DNA of 64,000 nt, from assembly GCF_020687165.1 (NCBI RefSeq), contig NZ_JAJEQC010000003.1, one strand, 5' to 3'. A program made the translations under genes and the position numbers. This stretch comes from Hominenteromicrobium mulieris. Its GTDB lineage: Bacteria; Bacillota; Clostridia; Oscillospirales; Acutalibacteraceae. Every line of letters begins with the position of its first letter. The first letter of the stretch is position 1. The notes under the pieces are model-generated. The model made no database searches. It was not told where the DNA came from and was given only the letters and a program-made list of their open reading frames with translations. Positions 51,065 through 58,853 of this stretch are shown in pieces.

Positions 51065-52891
51065 ATGTGCGGAATCGTCGGTTATATCGGCAACGATCAG
51101 GCAGTACCCGTTCTCTTGCAGGGGTTGGAAAAGTTGGAATACCGCGGATATGACTCCGCAGGTGTAGCAGTCTTCTCGGAAGACGGATTGAAAGTTGTAA
51201 AATCGAAAGGCCGGCTGCGCGTGCTGAGCGACCTGTTGGACGGCGGCAAAGCACTGACCGGTACGCTCGGCATCGGCCACACGCGCTGGGCGACGCACGG
51301 CGCACCGAGCGATGTGAACTCGCACCCGCAGGTGAGCGAGGGCGGTCGTTTTGCCGTTGTGCATAACGGCATCATCGAGAATTATCTCTACCTCAAGCAG
51401 CACCTCATGCGCCGCGGCGTACAGTTCGTATCGGAAACCGATACGGAGGTTGTCGCGCAGATGCTCGAATACTACGATAAGGGCGACATTCTGGAGACGA
51501 TTGAAAAGGTCATCTCCAAGGTGGAGGGCAGCTATGCGCTCGGCATCATCAATGCCGACCACCCGGACTGCATCTACGCGGTACGCAAGGATAGCCCGCT
51601 CATCATCGGCATCGGGCAGGGCGAAAATTTCATCGCGTCCGACATTCCCGCGATCTTATCAAAGACGCGTGAGATCTGCCGCTTGAAAGATAACGAAATT
51701 GCAGAGCTCACCCGCGACGGCGTGAAGTTCTATAACGCAGACGGCGAGCCGGTCGAAAAAGAGATTGAGCACATCGAGTGGGATATTGAAGCGGCCGAAA
51801 AGGGCGGCTTTGAGCATTTCATGATGAAGGAGATCTTCGAGCAGCCGAAAGCCGTGCGTGATACCATCACACCGCGTATCCGCAACGGGCACATCGTGCT
51901 TGATGACATCACCTTGACCGCCGAGGAGCTGCGCCGCTTCACAAAAATCAACATCGTGGCGTGTGGCACGGCGTACCACGTGGGCGTCGTGGCAAAGTAC
52001 GCGTTTGAAGAACTGCTGCGCATCCCGGTCGAAGTGGATGTTGCATCTGAGTTTCGTTACCGCGACCCGATCCTCAACGAAAACACGCTCATGATCATCA
52101 TCAGCCAGTCCGGCGAGACCGCCGATACGCTGGCGGCGCTGCGCGAAGCGAAGCGTGCGGGCTGTCGTGTGCTCTCCGTCGTGAACGTTGTCGGCAGCAC
52201 CATTGCAACCGAATCGGACGACGTGCTGTATACGTGGGCAGGCCCGGAAATTTCCGTCGCGTCCACAAAAGCATACAGCACGCAGCTTGCGGTCATTTAT
52301 CTTCTGGCGCTGTACATCGGCGAGCAGCTCGGCAAATTCACGCAGGAGCAGCTCAGTGCATACATCGCGGCACTCGAAAAGCTGCCGGAGCAGATTGACG
52401 AAATGCTGAAGCACAAGGAGAATATTCAGTTCTTTGCTTCCAAGTATTTCAACGCGAGCGACATGTACTTCATCGGCCGCAATGTCGATTACGCCGCGTC
52501 TCTGGAGGCTTCCCTCAAACTCAAGGAGATTTCCTACATTCACTCCGAGGCCTACGCCGCGGGCGAGCTCAAGCACGGCCCGATCTCCCTCATCGAAGAC
52601 GGCACGCTTGTCATCGCGCTTGCGACCGACGCCCGCCTCTTTGATAAAATGATGTCGAATATCAAAGAGGTTAAGGCGCGCGGCGCTGTCGTGCTGGGTG
52701 TTGCGACGGAAGACAAAAAAGAGATTGCCGGGCAGACAGATATGGTGTTCTACATTCCGAAGACCGCATCGTTCATGCTCCCCTCCCTCTCAGTCATCCC
52801 AATGCAGCTGTTTGCGTACTATGTCGCCTCCATGAAGGGCTGCGATATTGATAAGCCGCGTAATCTTGCAAAATCTGTCACAGTGGAGTAA
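51065..52891 (+). CDS. glmS: glucosamine-6-phosphate synthase
   Basis: The 608-residue enzyme makes glucosamine-6-phosphate from fructose-6-phosphate and glutamine. The N-terminal glutaminase starts with catalytic Cys2 (MCGIVGYIG), and two SIS domains follow (SQSGETADTLAALREAK; the end PRNLAKSVTVE is typical). The 143 bases upstream hold no glmS ribozyme core. It lies inside the purine group, where both it and GuaA use glutamine. Confidence 0.97.
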   Translation: MCGIVGYIGNDQAVPVLLQGLEKLEYRGYDSAGVAVFSEDGLKVVKSKGRLRVLSDLLDGGKALTGTLGIGHTRWATHGAPSDVNSHPQVSEGGRFAVVHNGIIENYLYLKQHLMRRGVQFVSETDTEVVAQMLEYYDKGDILETIEKVISKVEGSYALGIINADHPDCIYAVRKDSPLIIGIGQGENFIASDIPAILSKTREICRLKDNEIAELTRDGVKFYNADGEPVEKEIEHIEWDIEAAEKGGFEHFMMKEIFEQPKAVRDTITPRIRNGHIVLDDITLTAEELRRFTKINIVACGTAYHVGVVAKYAFEELLRIPVEVDVASEFRYRDPILNENTLMIIISQSGETADTLAALREAKRAGCRVLSVVNVVGSTIATESDDVLYTWAGPEISVASTKAYSTQLAVIYLLALYIGEQLGKFTQEQLSAYIAALEKLPEQIDEMLKHKENIQFFASKYFNASDMYFIGRNVDYAASLEASLKLKEISYIHSEAYAAGELKHGPISLIEDGTLVIALATDARLFDKMMSNIKEVKARGAVVLGVATEDKKEIAGQTDMVFYIPKTASFMLPSLSVIPMQLFAYYVASMKGCDIDKPRNLAKSVTVE

Positions 52892-52950
52892 AATAGAATT
52901 GTATTCAATCGTTGAACCAACGTTTTAAATTCAGGAAGGCAGGGTGTAAT

Positions 52951-54498
52951 ATGCCACAAAACGAAAAAGTGCTCGTAGTGGACTTCGGCGGACAGTATAA
53001 CCAGCTGGTCGCACGCCGCGTCCGCGAGTGCAATGTATACTGCGAGATCGTGTCCTACCGCGTGGGTCTTGACGCCATTCGCGCACAGAACCCCAAGGGC
53101 ATCATCTTCACCGGCGGCCCGAACAGCGTTTACGTCGACGGTGCGCCGACCATTGATCCCGCGATTTTCGATCTCGGTATCCCCGTGCTCGGACTTTGCT
53201 ACGGCTTCCAGCTCATGACGCATCTGCTCGGCGGTCATGTCTGCAAGGCGCCGGAGCGTGAATACGGCAAAACGCTGGTTCACGTCGATACCAAGTCCAA
53301 GGTCTTTGAGAACGTCAGCCCGGAGACCATTTGCTGGATGAGCCACAACGACTACGCCGAGACCGCGCCAACAGGCTTCACAATCTCCGCGTATACCGAT
53401 AACTGCCCGGTCGCCGCCATCGAGCTGCCGGAAAAGAACCTCTACGGCTTCCAGTTCCACCCGGAAGTGCTCCACACGCCGGAAGGCAAGACGATGCTGC
53501 ACAATTTTGTCTACAACGTCTGCGGCTGCAAGGGCGACTGGAAAATGGGCTCCTTCGTTGAAACGAGCGTCAAGGCGCTGCGTGAGAAGATTGGCAACGG
53601 CAAAGTGCTGTGCGCCCTTTCCGGCGGTGTTGATTCCTCCGTTGCGGCAGCCATGCTCTCTAAAGCCGTCGGCAAGCAGCTCACCTGCGTATTCGTCGAC
53701 CACGGCCTGCTGCGCAAGAACGAGATGGAAGAAGTCTGCGAGGTCTTCGGCCCGAACGGCCAGTTCGAGCTCAATTTCGTCTGCGTCAACGCTCGCCAGC
53801 GCTTCTACGATAAGCTCGCCGGCGTATCTGAGCCGGAGAAAAAGCGCAAGATCATCGGAGAAGAGTTCATCCGCGTCTTTGAAGAAGAAGCAAAGAAGAT
53901 TGGCGCCGTCGATTTCCTCGCGCAGGGCACCATCTACCCCGACGTCGTGGAAAGCGGCCTCGGCGGCGAAAGCACCGTCATCAAGTCGCACCACAACGTA
54001 GGCGGTCTGCCGGATTACGTCGATTTCAAGGAGATCGTCGAGCCGCTGCGTGACCTCTTTAAGGACGAGACACGTCAGGCCGGCCGTGAGCTGGGTCTGC
54101 CGGAATACCTCGTCAGCCGCCAGCCGTTCCCCGGCCCCGGCCTTGCCATCCGCATCATCGGCGAAGTTACGCCGGATAAGGTCAAGATGGTGCAGGAAGC
54201 TGACGCCATCTGGCGCGAAGAGATTGCAAAAGCCGGTCTCGATAAGAGCATCAGCCAGTACTACGCCGCGCTGACCAACATGCGCAGTGTGGGCGTTATG
54301 GGCGATGAGCGCACCTACGACTATGCCGTGGCCCTGCGCGCCGTGACCACCACCGATTTCATGACGGCCGAAGCCGCCGAGATTCCGTGGAGCCTGCTCC
54401 AAACCGTCACCAGCCGCATCGTCAACGAGGTCCAGCACGTCAACCGCGTCCTCTACGACTGCACCGGCAAACCCCCGGCAACGATCGAGTTTGAATAA
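52951..54498 (+). CDS. guaA: GMP synthase (glutamine-hydrolysing)
   Basis: The 515-residue enzyme makes GMP from XMP. The glutaminase half has catalytic Cys83 in GLCYGFQLM and the HPEV motif; the ATP-pyrophosphatase half has LSGGVDSS. The dimerization domain ends KPPATIEFE. The ATG at 52951 follows AGGAAGGCAGGG. The 3' end is a well-known integration site for tyrosine integrases, and the mobile element begins right after the stop codon. Confidence 0.97.
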   Translation: MPQNEKVLVVDFGGQYNQLVARRVRECNVYCEIVSYRVGLDAIRAQNPKGIIFTGGPNSVYVDGAPTIDPAIFDLGIPVLGLCYGFQLMTHLLGGHVCKAPEREYGKTLVHVDTKSKVFENVSPETICWMSHNDYAETAPTGFTISAYTDNCPVAAIELPEKNLYGFQFHPEVLHTPEGKTMLHNFVYNVCGCKGDWKMGSFVETSVKALREKIGNGKVLCALSGGVDSSVAAAMLSKAVGKQLTCVFVDHGLLRKNEMEEVCEVFGPNGQFELNFVCVNARQRFYDKLAGVSEPEKKRKIIGEEFIRVFEEEAKKIGAVDFLAQGTIYPDVVESGLGGESTVIKSHHNVGGLPDYVDFKEIVEPLRDLFKDETRQAGRELGLPEYLVSRQPFPGPGLAIRIIGEVTPDKVKMVQEADAIWREEIAKAGLDKSISQYYAALTNMRSVGVMGDERTYDYAVALRAVTTTDFMTAEAAEIPWSLLQTVTSRIVNEVQHVNRVLYDCTGKPPATIEFE

Positions 54499-54580
54499 AT
54501 CGAGTTGCTTAAAAAAGCCAGTGTTTATGCGGGTTTCAGCGATTTCGATTAGTCTTTTGATAACAAATTGATAACAGTCA
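54484..54580. other. left attachment region (attL candidate)
   Basis: The last 15 bases of guaA (ATCGAGTTTGAATAA) face an imperfect copy GTAGAATTTGAGTAA at 63214-63228. Two exact direct repeats TTGATAACA (54557-54565, 54568-54576) follow and are likely integrase arm-type sites. A 9-base TTAGTCTTT at 54549 is also found at 63205. Confidence 0.5.
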
Positions 54581-54695
54581 TAGCAAGTGCCATTATTCTT
54601 GTTATCCAGTGGTTTATGGGTAACGGAACAATTAACAGGTGGCTTGCAGACTAAAGTTCGGAGCTTGGCTCTGAACAAATTCCATATTATAAACT

Positions 54696-54738
54696 AAGCC
54701 CTTAGCTGTGGTTAATAACCATAGTTAAGGGCTTTTTT
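54696..54738. terminator. terminator between guaA and the repressor gene
   Basis: AAGCCCTTAGCTGTGGT pairs with ACCATAGTTAAGGGCTT with two imperfect pairs, followed by a run of six Ts on the plus strand. It would stop guaA transcription entering the element. The rest of 54499-54790 holds the attachment region and no gene. Confidence 0.85.
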
Positions 54739-54790
54739 GTCGTTGCCAAAGCATCTGTAGGGAGCTGCCAGTGGCAGGTCCTGTAGGTGC

Positions 54791-55321
54791 TTATTTATCT
54801 TTCAAGTGGTCTTTGAATGCTTCCACGAGAGCGTCACTTAATTCCTGTGATGGAACTTTTGCCCAACGCTGTGTGGTGTCGAACTCTGGATAATGGTAAC
54901 GCCAGTTATCGTATTCTTCTCTGTTGATTTCTTCGGAAGATAGCTTGTCTGCCTGTTCTTTCCAAGCATACAGCATTTTGAGGAGTTCATATGCTTCTCT
55001 GCCTTTGTCCTTGTTGACCTTTAAGCATACCTCTCCGTCTGCTTCACTGACAGTAAGACCGTAAATATCTTCAAGGGTAAACAGAGTGTGCATAAGACCG
55101 ATATAGCTGTCTATGTCAGGAACATCAAGAGCCTGTGGAGAAACATCAAGCACCTGTGCCAATGCATTTGTAAGGTCTGCTTTCGGTTTGCGTGTACCAG
55201 TTTCGTACTGTGCCAAACGCACATCAGCACTCTTTTCTGGAAAACCGATTGCTGTACCGAGATACTTTTGTGTCATACCACGCATTAGTCTGAAAAAATG
55301 TATTCTTTCGCTGATAGCCAT
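54791..55321 (-). CDS. XRE-family repressor of the element
   Basis: The 176-residue protein has an N-terminal lambda-repressor-like helix-turn-helix (RIHFFRLMRGMTQKYLGTAIG and VRLAQYETGTRKP, residues about 6-46) and a C-terminal region of unknown fold that may sense or dimerise. It is divergent from the excisionase-integrase genes and lies next to repeated ATGTTTAGT sites, which are its likely operators. By analogy it keeps the element quiet and controls excision. Confidence 0.88.
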   Translation of the reverse strand: MAISERIHFFRLMRGMTQKYLGTAIGFPEKSADVRLAQYETGTRKPKADLTNALAQVLDVSPQALDVPDIDSYIGLMHTLFTLEDIYGLTVSEADGEVCLKVNKDKGREAYELLKMLYAWKEQADKLSSEEINREEYDNWRYHYPEFDTTQRWAKVPSQELSDALVEAFKDHLKDK

Positions 55322-55353
55322 AATGATACGCTCCTTTTATATTTAGTGAAATA

Positions 55354-55383
55354 AGTATAGCAGAAATGTTTAGTGGAAGTCAA
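55354..55383 (-). promoter_or_regulatory. promoter of the repressor gene
   Basis: On the minus strand TTGACT and TATACT with an 18-base spacer that contains one operator copy, so the repressor probably controls itself. Confidence 0.7.
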
Positions 55384-55426
55384 GAAAAACCGAAACAAAA
55401 ATGTTTAATATTTTCTTTGCAACCAC

Positions 55427-55455
55427 TTGACAATAGCAAATATGTTTAGTAAAAT
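55427..55455 (+). promoter_or_regulatory. promoter of the xis-int transcript
   Basis: TTGACA and TAAAAT with a 17-base spacer. An operator copy (55442-55450) ends in the first base of the -10. Confidence 0.8.
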
Positions 55456-55484
55456 AAATTACGAATTAAACAAATATGCTTAAT

Positions 55485-55769
55485 GCGACAACTGAATGAC
55501 CGTCCGAAAAGCCAAACCGCCAAGACCTCGTCGGAGCAAGTTCCGTATCGTTCGCTTGTGTGCAAGCACAAAAGCTCATTCGCTGCACTGCTCCTCCTCT
55601 TCCCCAAAAGTCTCCGACTTTTCGGGAACCCCTATACGAGCGAGCGCCTGATGTACTGCGGTGCATTGGGACAGCACAGCGCCTGCCGACAAGCAGGAGT
55701 GCCTGTTGGAACTTTAACACGGAGAAAGCGGCAAGCAAAAAATTATTTTAAGAAAGGAAGAAAAAGGAT
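55485..55769 (+). other. 285-base leader before the excisionase-like gene
   Basis: No convincing gene is seen. The region is richer in G and C than the rest of the element. It contains AAAAGTC-TCC-GACTTTT (55606-55622) and a longer-range pair GTCGGAG (55530) with CTCCGAC (55612). It could be a structured leader or a left-end protein-binding region. An AGGAAGAAAAAGG ribosome site ends it. Confidence 0.45.
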
Positions 55770-55958
55770 ATGGAAAACAGATTTATCCGAGCCGAAGATG
55801 TGGCTCAGGAACTAAACGTATCAAAACCTTATGCATATAAACTCATCAGACAATTAAATGAGGAATTGAAAGCAAAGGGCTTTATTACGATTGCAGGGCG
55901 TGTAAATCGCCAGTATTTTTACGAAAGGCTCTACGGAGCAGGAAAGGGGGAAATGTAA
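55770..55958 (+). CDS. excisionase-like small DNA-binding protein
   Basis: The 62-residue protein is mostly a helix-turn-helix (FIRAEDVAQELNVSKPYAYKLIRQLNEELKAKGF), followed by a short wing with RVNRQYFYERLYG. This is the layout of the small excisionase or MerR-like proteins found directly before tyrosine integrases. Its stop codon touches the integrase ATG, so they are co-translated. Confidence 0.8.
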   Translation: MENRFIRAEDVAQELNVSKPYAYKLIRQLNEELKAKGFITIAGRVNRQYFYERLYGAGKGEM

Positions 55959-57050
55959 ATGCCGGTATTTAAGAATGAAGATAACGGTACTTGGTATGTG
56001 ATGGCAAGGTATGTGAACTGGAAAGGGGAACGCAAGCAGAAATGCAAGCGTGGCTTTGCTACCAAACGAGAAGCACAGGAATGGGAAAGAATGTTCAAAT
56101 TGCAGACTTCTTCAGACCTTGATATGAGTTTTGAAGCCTTTACGGAGCTTTATATCAATGATGTGAAGAACCGTTTGAAGGAAAACACGTGGCTTACCAA
56201 AGAGCATATCATACGCACAAAGATACTTCCGTATTTCGGGAAACTGAAAATCAGCGAGATTTCCACAAAGGAGATTATTACTTGGCAGAATGAAATGCTT
56301 GCCTATCGTGATGAGAAGAAAAAGCCTTATTCACAGACGTATCTGAAAACGCTGCACAATCAGTTGTCCGCCATTTTCAATCACGCTGTCCGCTACTATG
56401 AACTGCGTTCCAATCCTGCGGCAAAGGTGGGAAATATGGGACGTGAGGAACACAAGGAAATGCTGTTCTGGACAAAGGAAGAATACAAGAAATTCTCTTT
56501 TGAGATGATGGACAAGCCTGTTTCCTTTTATGCGTTTGAAATGCTTTACTGGTGCGGTATCCGAGAGGGCGAGCTGTTAGCTTTGACTCCGGCAGATTTC
56601 AACTTTGATAAGGAAACAGTCACAATCAATAAATCCTATCAGCGTTTGAAAGGGCAGGATGTGATTACTTCTCCGAAAACGAAAAAGAGCAACCGCACGA
56701 TTAAAATGCCGAAGTTTCTGTGTGAGGAAATGAAAGAATATCTCGGTATGCTTTACGGATTGAAGAAGAAAGACCGTATCTTTACGGTGACGAAAAGCTA
56801 TCTTCATCACGAGATGGACAGAGGGGCAAAGGCGGCAGGCGTGAAGCGTATCCGCATTCACGATCTCCGTCACAGCCACATTTCACTCTTGATTGATATG
56901 GGCTTTTCTGCGGTGGCGATTGCTGACCGAGTTGGTCACGAAAGTATTGATATTACTTATCAGTACGCACACCTCTTTCCGTCAAAGCAGATTGAGATGG
57001 CAGAAAAATTAGATGATTTAGGGAAAGGAGATTTTGAAAATGTCAGCTAA
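55959..57050 (+). CDS. int: tyrosine site-specific integrase
   Basis: The 363-residue recombinase has an N-terminal arm-binding domain (about 1-55), a core-binding SAM-like domain (about 56-150) and a catalytic domain with the first Arg in CGIREGE, the HDLRHSH box (His301, Arg304), GHES (His327) and the nucleophile Tyr336 in QYAHLFPSK. It is of the Tn916/phage integrase group. It is complete and likely active. Confidence 0.96.
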   Translation: MPVFKNEDNGTWYVMARYVNWKGERKQKCKRGFATKREAQEWERMFKLQTSSDLDMSFEAFTELYINDVKNRLKENTWLTKEHIIRTKILPYFGKLKISEISTKEIITWQNEMLAYRDEKKKPYSQTYLKTLHNQLSAIFNHAVRYYELRSNPAAKVGNMGREEHKEMLFWTKEEYKKFSFEMMDKPVSFYAFEMLYWCGIREGELLALTPADFNFDKETVTINKSYQRLKGQDVITSPKTKKSNRTIKMPKFLCEEMKEYLGMLYGLKKKDRIFTVTKSYLHHEMDRGAKAAGVKRIRIHDLRHSHISLLIDMGFSAVAIADRVGHESIDITYQYAHLFPSKQIEMAEKLDDLGKGDFENVS

Positions 57051-57375
57051 GAACAGAGATAACAAAAATCGTTGGAGGAATATCACAGTAGGGTTTCGAG
57101 TATCGCCCGAAGAAAACGAACTCATTAACAGAGCTGTAGCTCTATCAGGATTGCCAAAACAGGAGTATTGTTACCGCCGTTGCTTAAATCAGGATGTGGT
57201 GGTACAGGGCAATCCGAGAGTGTATAAGGCGTTGAAAACGGAATTTGCCACAGTCCTTGCGGAACTGAAAAGGATTGAAGCAGGAAAAGGTGTGGATGAT
57301 GAACTGCTGAGTGTAATAGAACTGATTTCCATTATTCTCGGCGGTTTGAAAGGAGAGGATGCGAATGGAGAATAA
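57040..57375 (+). CDS. MobC-like relaxosome accessory protein
   Basis: The 111-residue protein has a ribbon-helix-helix-like start (NITVGFRVSPEENELINRAVALSGLPKQEYCYRRC) and a helical C-terminus, typical of small mobilization proteins that help a relaxase bind oriT. The ATG at 57040 follows AAAGGAG; it overlaps the integrase end by 11 bases. The relaxase lies two genes downstream. Confidence 0.72.
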   Translation: MSAKNRDNKNRWRNITVGFRVSPEENELINRAVALSGLPKQEYCYRRCLNQDVVVQGNPRVYKALKTEFATVLAELKRIEAGKGVDDELLSVIELISIILGGLKGEDANGE

Positions 57376-58519
57376 AAAAGAAATGACTATTCCAAATGTA
57401 TCTGCGGCAACAGATGCGGAACAGTCACTTTCCAAATGTACTGACAATAGTATAGTCAATCAGGATACGGATTTCAAGGGGTACGAGCAATCTTTTGAAG
57501 AAATGCAAAGGGAAATACTCAGACAGTTAGACCCTTCCTATCTGAAAACAGTATCAATGACAACGCTGTATGATACGGTGTTTGAGGTTCAGACACCACT
57601 TATCGACGGTCTGCTCCAAAGGGGAACTTACCTTTTCGTAGGTTCCCCGAAAGTGGGAAAGAGCTTTATGATGGCACAGCTTGCCTATCATATCAGCACA
57701 GGCACACCGCTTTGGGAGTATAAGGTGCGTAAGGCAACGGTGCTTTATTTTGCCCTTGAAGATGATTACCCACGTTTGCAGAAGCGATTGTTTCAGATGT
57801 TCGGTGCAAAGGAGACAGGCAATCTGTATTTCGCAACGGAATGTAAAACGGTCAATGGCGGACTGGAAGAACAGATAAGAGGGTTTATGAGGGAACACCC
57901 AGACACAGGCTTGATTATCATAGACACCTTAAAGCGTGTGCGTGAAGCAGGCGGAGCAGATTACAGCTACGCAAGTGATTATGATGTTGTGGCAAGGCTG
58001 AAAGCGTTGGCAGACAGTTACAAGGTTTCAATGCTTATTGTTCATCATACACGCAAACAAAAATCGGAAGATATATTCGATATGATTTCAGGCACGAATG
58101 GTCTGATGGGTGCGGCAGACGGTGCATTTGTTCTCAGTAAGGACAAGCGTACTTCCAACAATGCCACACTTGATGTTGCTGGCAGAGACCAGCAGGATAT
58201 GAAAATCCATCTTGTAAGGGACAGCGAGCGATTGGTGTGGAACTTTGCAAAATCGGAAACGGAGATGTGGAAAGAACCGCCCGAACCTCTGCTTGAGAAG
58301 ATAGCGGATACGCTCTTTTCGGAAAGTGACAGATGGGAAGGAACTGCTTCGGAACTTTGCGAAAGGCTTGCGGTGGATATAAAGCCGAATGTACTTTCTT
58401 TAAGGCTCAGTATCAACGCAAGCAGGCTGTTTCGTGATTACGGTATCCGTTATCAGAACAGCCGCACACACGACGGAAGAAAGGTTTCACTTTGGAAAGA
58501 AACCGAGCAGACGGCGTGA
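57365..58519 (+). CDS. RepA-like AAA/RecA-fold ATPase
   Basis: The 384-residue protein has a RecA-type core: Walker A VGSPKVGKSFMMAQLA, Walker B TGLIIIDTLKRVRE, and HHTRK near the end of the core. This is the family of RSF1010 RepA hexameric helicases, common in mobilizable elements. A C-terminal winged-helix-like part follows. It may support replication of the circular form. Repeats that could be its binding sites lie right after the stop. Confidence 0.82.
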   Translation: MENKKEMTIPNVSAATDAEQSLSKCTDNSIVNQDTDFKGYEQSFEEMQREILRQLDPSYLKTVSMTTLYDTVFEVQTPLIDGLLQRGTYLFVGSPKVGKSFMMAQLAYHISTGTPLWEYKVRKATVLYFALEDDYPRLQKRLFQMFGAKETGNLYFATECKTVNGGLEEQIRGFMREHPDTGLIIIDTLKRVREAGGADYSYASDYDVVARLKALADSYKVSMLIVHHTRKQKSEDIFDMISGTNGLMGAADGAFVLSKDKRTSNNATLDVAGRDQQDMKIHLVRDSERLVWNFAKSETEMWKEPPEPLLEKIADTLFSESDRWEGTASELCERLAVDIKPNVLSLRLSINASRLFRDYGIRYQNSRTHDGRKVSLWKETEQTA

Positions 58520-58524
58520 CAAAC

Positions 58525-58599
58525 GGTGTCAAAGGTGTCAATGTTTTTGAGAGCAGCACGCTGTGAAAAACATTGTCACCATCGTCACACTTTGACACC
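58525..58599. repeat. nested inverted repeats with GGTGTCAA direct repeats
   Basis: GGTGTCAAA (58525) and GGTGTCAAT (58534) are tandem. The second arm extends to GGTGTCAATGTTTTT, which pairs with AAAAACATTGTCACC at 58566-58580 (14 of 15). The first pairs exactly with TTTGACACC at 58591-58599. It could be a terminator or replication control site. Confidence 0.6.
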
Positions 58600-58686
58600 G
58601 GATAAAGTTTAGGGGAGTGTGCAGAGAGTGCCTTTTCAAAGGCGGCTCTTTGGTCTCGCCTGCTGGCTCGGTCGGTTCGCAGGCGT

Positions 58687-58811
58687 GTGTGCCACCGGCA
58701 CACGCTCACCCCTCGGAGAGCCTTCGGAGAACGCAAAACCTGTTTACAGGTCGCATTTTTGATGGGTGTACCCGTCAAAAGTGCTTTTGCGTTACTTTTG
58801 ACAAAAGTAAC
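58687..58811. other. multi-hairpin region, candidate oriT
   Basis: Four hairpins in 125 bases just before the relaxase gene: GTGTGCC/GGCACAC (58687-58703), ACCTGT/ACAGGT (58738-58751), TTTTGATGGGT/ACCCGTCAAAA (58757-58780, one wobble) and GTTACTTTTG/CAAAAGTAAC (58791-58811). AACGCAAAA (58730) also pairs exactly with TTTTGCGTT (58785), enclosing two of them. MobV relaxases usually nick near such repeats upstream of their own gene. Confidence 0.65.
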
Positions 58812-58853
58812 AAAACCTGAGAATGTTGAAATTTACAGATGGGAGATGAAAAA

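Larger units (their letters stand above)
55341..55484. repeat. five operator-like repeats (ATGYTTARY)
   Basis: Copies are seen at 55341 (ATTTAGTG, degenerate), 55366 (ATGTTTAGT), 55401 (ATGTTTAAT), 55442 (ATGTTTAGT) and 55476 (ATGCTTAAT). Two copies fall in the spacers of the two divergent promoters. This is the expected layout of repressor operators. Confidence 0.7.

Noticed and set aside
54549..54557. TTAGTCTTT as the att core (also at 63205)
   Set aside because: Nine bases can match by chance in AT-rich DNA and would place the crossover outside guaA; left open, not claimed.
52819..54678. Minus-strand frame of over 600 codons antisense to guaA
   Set aside because: It is the complement of guaA codons; guaA has all catalytic motifs.
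55483..55815. Short frames on both strands in the leader before xis
   Set aside because: Composition is unlike the element's genes, no ribosome site, and the plus frame runs into the xis start in another frame.
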